Of a stretch of 64,000 nucleotides of DNA, positions 51,001 through 60,000 are shown piece by piece. The notes under the pieces were generated by a model. The model did no database searches. It saw only the letters and a list, made by a program, of their open reading frames with translations, and was not told the DNA's origin. A program made the translations under genes and the position numbers. This stretch comes from Zonotrichia leucophrys gambelii. Lineage: Eukaryota > Chordata > Aves > Passeriformes > Passerellidae. The stretch lies in assembly GCF_028769735.1 (NCBI RefSeq), contig NC_088171.1:82264716-82328715 (forward strand), given 5' to 3'. Every line of letters starts with the position of its first letter. Positions within the stretch are counted from its first letter, which is position 1.

Positions 51001-54000
51001 TTTCATGCATTTTCTTTTAAGAAGTAGAAGATAACACAATGTACAAGCTGTAGATTGTATCTTACTGGCAGCAGCATAACAGTATTAGTAAAATTAAAAA
51101 GTAATTTTTAATTTTAGTGTAAAAGATGCAACATTGAAATACAGTACTCTAAAATTCAGGTCTTCAACCACAACTAATGTCTTGTAGGTGCACCTTCAAA
51201 AGATAGATGTTACAGTAAGTATGGATTTGGTTCCTGGGGTACTCTGAATAAAGTCCATGTAAAGTATCACAGGGATTATTCTAACTTCACAGCCTTTGCT
51301 CCATTCTCCAAATGGAGAATGTAGCTGGACAGCCAATAAATCTCTAGGAATTTCTCCGTATTAAAGGATTTCCTTCCTAAAGGTGTTGCATTCTGGCTTT
51401 ATGTTCAAAATATCTTTCCACAAGATGAAGAGCAGCTGCTGCACATGCTGTGACTTGGGGGGGGTCTGAGCTCAGAGGGTCAAATTTTGTACTTAAATAA
51501 GAGCGCCAGACTCCTTTGAATTCAGGGATGCACTTACACCCTAATCCAAAACTGGAAAAGCTTCCAGCAAATTCACTGTGTTTATGCCCCATACAACTAC
51601 ATGTATCATCTTCTACCAGAAATAAGCAGGTATTAAGCAGTGAGCAGCTTTTTTCTTTCAAATATTGCTATATTGTACAAAATGACATAAGTAGGCCCCT
51701 ACTGTTGTGCTTATCTTGCCGTTTTCAGTGGTCATGCTGTCCCTGTGGTGCAGGTGTGCAAAGGGCTTGGCAGCTCCCCAGGACTCCAGGTACCGGGTCA
51801 TGCGGACGGAAGCTCTCATTTTGGCTCCATCCAGAGTGTGCCGAGGCCGAATGTGGTGCTGAGGGCTTCGCTTCTCTCCCTGGTTGACAGAGGACAAAAG
51901 GTGATGTCAGCCTCTGTGCTCGCAACCTTTTGAAGCAGCAGTGCGTCATCTGGCACCACAGAGCTCCATGGTTAGGGGCTTATAAATGGAGAGATGCTAA
52001 GAAACTGCAATTCTTAATGATGTTGCTGGGAAATATCAGAGACTTACTTCTGAAGAGCGGGAAACATTTGCACTACAAACATTACATATTTGTAGGCATC
52101 AGAGCCCTGATGTAAGAGCCCTGATCAATATCTTATTGCAGTGAATTTTCAATAAAGAGATTAGCAGTCCTGCTCAAAAACAAGTATGACTGGCCACAAA
52201 ATAAAAGTACTACTAACCTTAGGATTGATTACAAAGTAAGTCTTAACATTATGCTCTTTCAGATATGGGTCCCTCACATCTCCGTCCCCATCTTCCACTT
52301 TGTAAGCTCCATTCAAATGTGCCAAGGTGACTGAGGTGATGTGAACACGGCTGAAATTATATTTTAAAAGAAGGACAAAGTCACAAATACTGATCAAAAG
52401 CATCATTTAAACCTGATCAAACTTGTTTACTTGCTTTTGGATACACCTTTTATTTGTTGCTCACTTCCTTTGTAGTCTCTCTAATCTAAATTTTAGAAGT
52501 TCTAGTGGGCATAAATCTAAAGGTTTCCATGTAGAAAAAAAAATGCTCCTTAAATCACAGTAAATACTGAGTGCCCCAGTTTTCTTTTTTTTTTTTTTCT
52601 TCCTCAAGACAGCACCCAAGAATTAGTTCAGGCATCTCTGTGATGTTTGACGGCTTAGGACACGGTGCTTATGCATTTTTCCATGACTGAAAAATCCACA
52701 TGTCCCAAGGTTAACGGAGAAGACTCTTACCCTGGTACTCCCCCAGCCTCCATGTGATTGGCCAGGGTCACATCATGGGACCAGACATCGTACTGCCACT
52801 TCTGGAGCCCAATAACGCCGCAGAGCACGTTCCCGGAGTGCACTCCGACGCGCATGTTAATGTCCACACCAGTCGCATCTCTCACTTTCCTGCGGTTGAG
52901 AACAAAGCCTCTGTTAATACACATGGTAGGCCCTTTGTTTCTTTTAATTTACTAGTCAAATTATGAGGATGGCACACCCCTGGGAGTGCTCAAGGCCAGG
53001 TTGGGTGTGGCTCAGTGCAACCTGCTCTAGTGGGAGGTGTCTCTGCCCATGGCAGGAGAGCTGGAACTAGATGGTCTTTAAGGATCACTCCAATCCAAAA
53101 CATTCTATCATTCTATGACTCTACGAAAGTAGCAGTAACAACAGTAATAACATTTACCTCTTCTTAGCATTGCCTCCATTCTTTTAATGCTATGATTATA
53201 TATTACCTTTCCTATTATCTGTATTTGCAATGATTTGTAGAAATACTAATTTTCAAGGCTATGTCTGAAGTTCCTTATTTTATATTCATCTGAAATTATT
53301 TGGGAGGATTGTGGTGAGTAGTGGAAATGTTTAGTCTCATGGTAGAACTGAGTAAGGACTGCTTTTGTTCTACAGGCTGCTTTTGGAGGTCTGGAACTAC
53401 TGTTATGCACCCTTCTACCTAAAGACCCCAATGTTTACATCAGAGACCTTCTCGTATCTGCCATATCTGAGAGGAAGGATGAAAACCACTGCACCTCAGG
53501 ATATTCCTCAAGCAGGAGCTTGTACAGTCTTTGGGGATACAGGCTCAGTGCCATTCAGGCTGTGGAGAACGTAGGCTCAACAACCTTCCACAGGCTTAGT
53601 GAATGCTGCATCCTCTAGAACATACAGCAAATAAAAGGTCACCGTCACCCTCACTGTCCAGACCACATCTAAACCTTTGACCTTTCCAGTCAGAGAGTTA
53701 AGTGTTGTCATCTTATTGTAGGGGTTCCATACTGCTGTCTCCTTATCGCACAAGTTCCATACCTTCTTGGTGTTTCTTATGGGTAGCTCCTCCAAGCACT
53801 GACTTTCTTCTTCACAAAGTAGCCAACTGACCCCAATTCCCACCCCACTCTTTTATAGCACTCTTCTTCTCACTGGTTACAGCTGTGGCCTGTTAAAGTC
53901 AGGCCTGTTCCTAATCTTTGATAATTGGCCGAGCTGCAACTCCTTAGGGGTAAGATTACTCTCTACACTACCTTTATTTTCTAATATTCTATCCCCCTAC

Positions 54001-57000
54001 AGTTAAGTATCTGTTCACCCCATGCCAAATCTCAAAACAGCCCTACACATAAGAGAAGCAATTATCTCTGCCAAAGCAGTTCTTCTGAATCACTGGTGGG
54101 CGACTGAGGTCAAAGAACCAGAACATTTCCAGACATATATCACATCGGTATTGACCACATATGTAAAGAGTAATAAAACTAATTCAGATATCTACAGGCT
54201 TAGACATCTCCAAGAAATGGGAAGACTATAACTTAACCAGATTTATGCAACCAAACCCCAATTGGTGTGGACCCAAAACTAGCCAGTAATAAGGAACGTG
54301 CACACACACTTGGAGAAATTTGGTGTGTTAAGGGAAGAAACAACTACAGAATAAGGAAACCAAATGGCTCCTGTATAGAAGTTGGGTGCACAGTTCTAGC
54401 AACATCTTCAATCTCAGTGATAAGAATCATCACCTCTATACCTTTTGAATTATTGAATTAATGTGACAGTTTTCTCTTTTTTTTGAAAGGGAACATAGAA
54501 TGCAAGAGGCCTAATTTGATATGGTAAATCCTCCATTTAAGCAGTAATTCTCAATTGGTTTTTTCCCTGGGAAATGAAAATAACAGGACCATGACTGAAA
54601 GTATTTTAATTCCATCTGTCTCTCTCAAGTGTTTATTGGTATTTCTTTTCATATTGCCATTCTACACTGCTCTTGTGTAGCTGACACACTTGAAAATGAA
54701 CTGCCTGTAAATGATCTTTGTAAGCACTTTGCAACTCACAAACAGCACTTTGCTCTCCACAAGGTGTATGACACTTTTGGAAAAAAGTGTTTTAAAATAC
54801 TGGGCAAAATGGAAGTGGAACATTTATCCTCTAGGAGTGCTTGTCAAAAGACTGCCCTTCCATATTCTGCAGAATAAAGCAAGAGCAAGGGGAATAAAGT
54901 CAGCTTTATAATAAGCTCTCAGGATTTAAGCAGGGGAGCAAACAGAATTGTACCAGAACCGAATCTCTTTTTCTGTCTCACAAATTAAAGAAACCACAGG
55001 AGACATTAAATTAGCAGTGTAACTCTAAACTGAATTAGGATTTACCACTTCTTCTCTCCTGATCTCCTTGAACAATTGCCATGACAATGCAGGCACTGAA
55101 TGCATTCAAGAATGTAGGCTATCACATTCCCAGAGGATGTTTGCATTACCTACAGAAGCATATCTGAAACTTTCCACCTTTATTTCATTTTGTGCTCCCC
55201 TGTCTCTCTGGTTTCCTTCAGCACAGCACAGTCTGTGTGCCCAGCCTGGCTGGCAGTCAAAATATTCATCAAACTGTATTTTTCCTACTGCAATGTGAAA
55301 TTTGAGTTTGAAAGCATTCTGCATTTTTCAGAGGTGTGGTTACATTACAGGTAACTATACTCCATAGAGGCAAGAGTTCAGGTCATTAGGAAAGCATTTA
55401 TACAGTTTACCTGAGCTTTCTTCATCTATAATTCTGGACCAAGGTATCCAAGACTCACCTAGCCCTTCCTTACACACTTTAACACATTGAGTGAACCTTA
55501 GGTATTTAATTCCCTGCAAACTGCCAGCTTTAACAGTATAGTTTCCTCTTGGACCAGACCTGCAGGAATGAAATCATACCTAAAAGAATTCTTTTATTTT
55601 TTATCTAGCATTCGAAATGGTATAACCATCTCATATCCAACAGTTTCTTTCACTTTCCTCTGAAATGGAATTTGTTTCATCCTACCAAATCAAAGGAAAC
55701 CTTTGAGAATGTGTGACTGAGAAACATGCAAATAAGGAAGTCACCAGACAGACAAGGAGGCAGAGTTTGAGCTAAATGGAAACAACACATATATTCACAC
55801 ATAAAAATATTTTGCCTCAACAGATAAGCTCTGTCCTTAAAGCATCCAGTTAAGGTGGCCAGCTCACAGGCAGCACTGGCATTTATGGGTTGATAAAGTG
55901 AGCATCCCCCTCCTGGGCAAGCAGGATGCAGAGTATAAGAAACATTGGATTTGTTCCAACATAGAGCAGAGAAGCAAAGCACTTAATCAATGGGACTACA
56001 ATCCATGTTTAAATGGGAACAATTCATAGCATAGGAAAGCTGAATTGCTCAAAATGGAGCTACACAACATTAGGGAAGAAGACTGAATAAGACTTTGTAG
56101 TACAGACCACCTGTCAATTTGGCAGAATTCCTCCTTTTTTGCTTCAAAGAGAAATGGAACTGAAACCATATTCAGGTGGTAAAATCTATACAGAACTGTT
56201 AATATAAACAGCAAACTACTTTATTTCAGTAGCTTACACACCGAGGGGGCAGTTTGCACCTCAGTGACTGAATGTAGCAATAATTTCTATCTGACAAAAA
56301 AGATATTTCAGATAGAGCAAGTCAAACATATTGAGTGACACACTGCCAACAGCAAGAGTATTACTACTTCTCATTTTACAAGGCACAGAAGTATGTCAGG
56401 AGATGCTTCCATACAAAGATGCAACAATCACGCAAAATATGGAGTTGGTTAATAATCAGCAATTTTCATTCACCTGCAGGCTGCAACACTTGATATAATA
56501 CTTTGAAAGGATTTGAAAACACAGGGTACAGATTCCTCACTCCTTCTGTAAACAGGCTGTGGTAATCAGGCACCTATCTATGGGAGCACTGTGGTTTTCG
56601 ACTACAGTAATAAAGTCAGATCAGAATATGCTTTACAACTAACCTATGATTTTGTAGTCTATAAGGCTGCTCTTACCAAGAACCTGATCACACGGCATTA
56701 ACAATGAACATACTTGATAGCAGCCTGAGCAGAATGTTATTTCAGAGAAGACTGGAAGTTCTGAAGTGTGAGGAACTGACAGATTGCTCTCTGAGCTCAA
56801 GTAAAACATTGCATTATGATGTGTGACATACTTTGGTTTTTTCTGAAGGGCACTTTATGGCTCAAGTTTAGTGTTGTTTTTTCATCACCCTGTAACCTCC
56901 AATATTTTTTTCCTCTTAAGTAACAAAACAACAGGTTGACCAGAAACTCTCTGCAAATACTTTTAACTTTTCTCACACAGTATACAGATGTTTTGAAATG

Positions 57001-60000
57001 CAAACAAGAAAGCTCTCCTTTTCACTCAAAGGCTGGTGAAAAAATCCTGACATATTTAAGCCAACCAACAAGGAGGGCCAGAACTTTGGGACTGACACAC
57101 TCTTGCCAACTGCTCTACAGAAGGGATGGTACCTTTACTTCCTAGTATGCTAAAAAAGGGAATGGCTTAATTGTGATACTGAGTGATAAAGAGAAAGCAT
57201 CCAGTGAAAGTGACTGAAATGCAATCAAATCTGTAGAGATTTTTATCTTGCTTGGCAAGGAGAAATTCTCCCAAGTACCATTTAAAAATTAGATTTCTTT
57301 GGACACTACGTAAGTTACAACCATTTTTGGATGAAGAAACATTTTAGAGAATGCAACAACCTGATTCCTGTACTGAGGTTACTTTTACAAAACTAAAGCA
57401 AGGAGATCAAAATACTAGTTTCCAAAAATACTACACCTTTTCCATGAACACATAAAAGGGAAAAGAACCAAATTTGCTTTAGTCAACCTACCCATACAGT
57501 AATTACCCTGGATTGAGTTAGAAGACCAGATAACTAAAAGCCAAATAACTCTTGTGACTACAATTACACACATTTAAGGATTAGAGGAATAATTTTGTAT
57601 GGCTACTTCATTAGACATTAAGATCAACACAGTTCAACATAATTATCCATTTCAGGATGAGGTGCACACCACACATACACCTCACAAGGATGGGCCAATT
57701 TCTCACTTTGCTAAATAGACAATGGTTAATGTAATCCAGAGAAAACCACAAAAACTGGAACTTACAGAAGAGCACACCGAGTTTTAAAATCAAAGTCCAG
57801 CTTCTTAGGAAAAATAAATCAGACAGAAGACTCCCAAATATCCAGATCTCCACATGATACACATCTTTGCCAAGTGTAGCTCACCTATGTATACTAATTT
57901 CAGTGAAGGACTGGTTTTAAAGGTTTTTTTTAAAAAGTTTAGTACTTACTTAATGGCTTCACACATGTCCAGTCCCATTTTCACACAATTCTTGGCATGA
58001 TTTTGAAGAGATATAGGTAGTCCAGAAACACAGTAATAGCAGTCACCTAAGATCTTAATTCTCATACATTCATTTTCCTGGAGGAAAAAAAAAAAAGCAA
58101 GATGAGAGAGTGACTTCCAGTTTGAAATACATAAATGAAGGGTTACTGTTGCTAATGTCATTTAAGTCAATCTTTGTAAAGTCCTTCTACTAAAGCTTGT
58201 TTCAATACAAAAGGGCTTGGTGCAACAGAAACATTGAGAGAGTTTTGTATGGTTGATCCCTCTACCAGTTATGGTCCTTAATAGGCAAAAGCAGGAAGGA
58301 ATTTCACTGCAAAACATGTTCACACCTGAGAATAAAGAACTGAGCTAAACTGTCATGTCCTCAATCTAAATAAAGCCTTTTTGTTTGAAATATGAAATCA
58401 AAAGACATAGTCTTCCACATTCACATCTATGAAGATATATTATGGAATGCTTCCAGAAGCTAGAAATCATAATAGTAGTTCTATATTTTCTACTCTAAGA
58501 TTTTGTAAATCATAAAGATTTTTATTTTTTAAAAACTGAAATTTACTTTTAATTTAAGTTTTAAAATACTTGACAACAATTTTTCAACAAGTAAAGACAC
58601 AGGAAATTTTATCTATTCTGAGGCTTCCAATTTTACTTTCATACATGAAGTTTAATTTAATTTATACAAAAATGGCACCTAAATAAGCAGAGGAAAAAAT
58701 TCTGATTGTATCTGACTCTTTTCTTGAGAAATAAAGAGGCTGCGGTCAGTAATTAAAACTGATTGGATCAATAGTGTCTCTCTTCTCCTTCAGTCTTATA
58801 AATGCTTTTTCTGAGACCAGAAAACTGACTAACACTTTTCTATCTTGAGTTTATTAATCCTTGATATTGCAAAAAAAATCTATTTAAAGAAGTGTTCATC
58901 TGCCATTAAGCCTTATTGGGCTCCATGAGCTGTCTCTATTGGTCCTATTAGAGAGCTATCTTGGGTTTCACAGACTGTCACTCTGGCAGAAATGCACTGT
59001 TGCACTCAGACCAGAGCCAGATCATTTGCTTCACACGTTTCAAATCGAATCTTCCTGCCAAAGTCTCAGAAATGCTGCACAAAGACCCCGAGAGGAAAAA
59101 AAAAACAAAATTAAAGATGACTTTCTTATTCAAACTAACAGCAGCAGCCCATAGCAACCCACCTTGGCAATCTGGTCAAACTTGCCAAAGAGCTCATTGA
59201 GCATGTGCACCAGCTCTCCTGGCGAGCAGTCGCTGGCCAGGCGCGTGAATCCCACGATATCCGCGTACAAGATGCTGCAACACAAATTAACAGCATCTCA
59301 CTCACAGCTTCCTTCTGCAGCACTCAGATCCATCAACCAGCAGCAATACCTGAAAGCAAGCACCCTGGATTGCACAGGGATATGCCCACACCCAAAACAG
59401 CCACTACTAAATGTAGAGCAGTAAATATAACTACATCTATAGGAAAACGTGTATTTGGCTTTATGGGTGTTGTGTTCATAGGTAATATAAACCTATATAT
59501 ACACCTTTATAAGTATTACCTCCTCAGGTATAACATTTATAGGAATACCTATATTTATAGGTATTTATAAATATTCTATACCTCTATCTGTTATGGGATT
59601 GAAAAAATAGAAATATTTTTCCAAGTCATAAATCCACAGTATAATAGTAGCAATATAATCATTTCAAAAGAGTATTTGTGCTCACAAGAGAACATGAGCT
59701 TCCTCAAAAGTCCTGCAACATTTTTAATAAATCAGTTTGTAAGAATATAATTCAAGCTGACTTGTCCAATAAAATAAAAAACTCCAGCAAAACAAACAAA
59801 TAAAAAACCCAACCAAAAACAGAAAAAAGAAACTTGTTAAGAAGAATGAATGTTTGAAATGAAAGTGATTTATTTTTCCAGCTACTAGAATTTTTTAAAT
59901 AATAAATAATTAGATCTGTCAGCAGAATATTTTATCTCAGGTACTGTGTAAAATATGTATGTGATACAGCTGCCTCTGTTTACATGATACAAGTCCTGAG

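Larger units (their letters stand above)
52890..57949 (-). other. ADCY2 intron W3-W4
   Basis: 5,060 bp. It holds a CR1 3' end (52975-53126) and an LTR-like repeat (about 53380-54001), both described separately. The stretch 54010-57949 shows no recognised element and only short unsupported open frames. Confidence 0.85.

Noticed and set aside
51516..51949. Plus-strand open frames opposite exon W6
   Set aside because: Antisense shadows of the GC-rich ADCY2 coding exon.
58939..59570. Plus-strand open frames around exon W2
   Set aside because: Antisense shadows of exon W2 extended into intron; no independent support.
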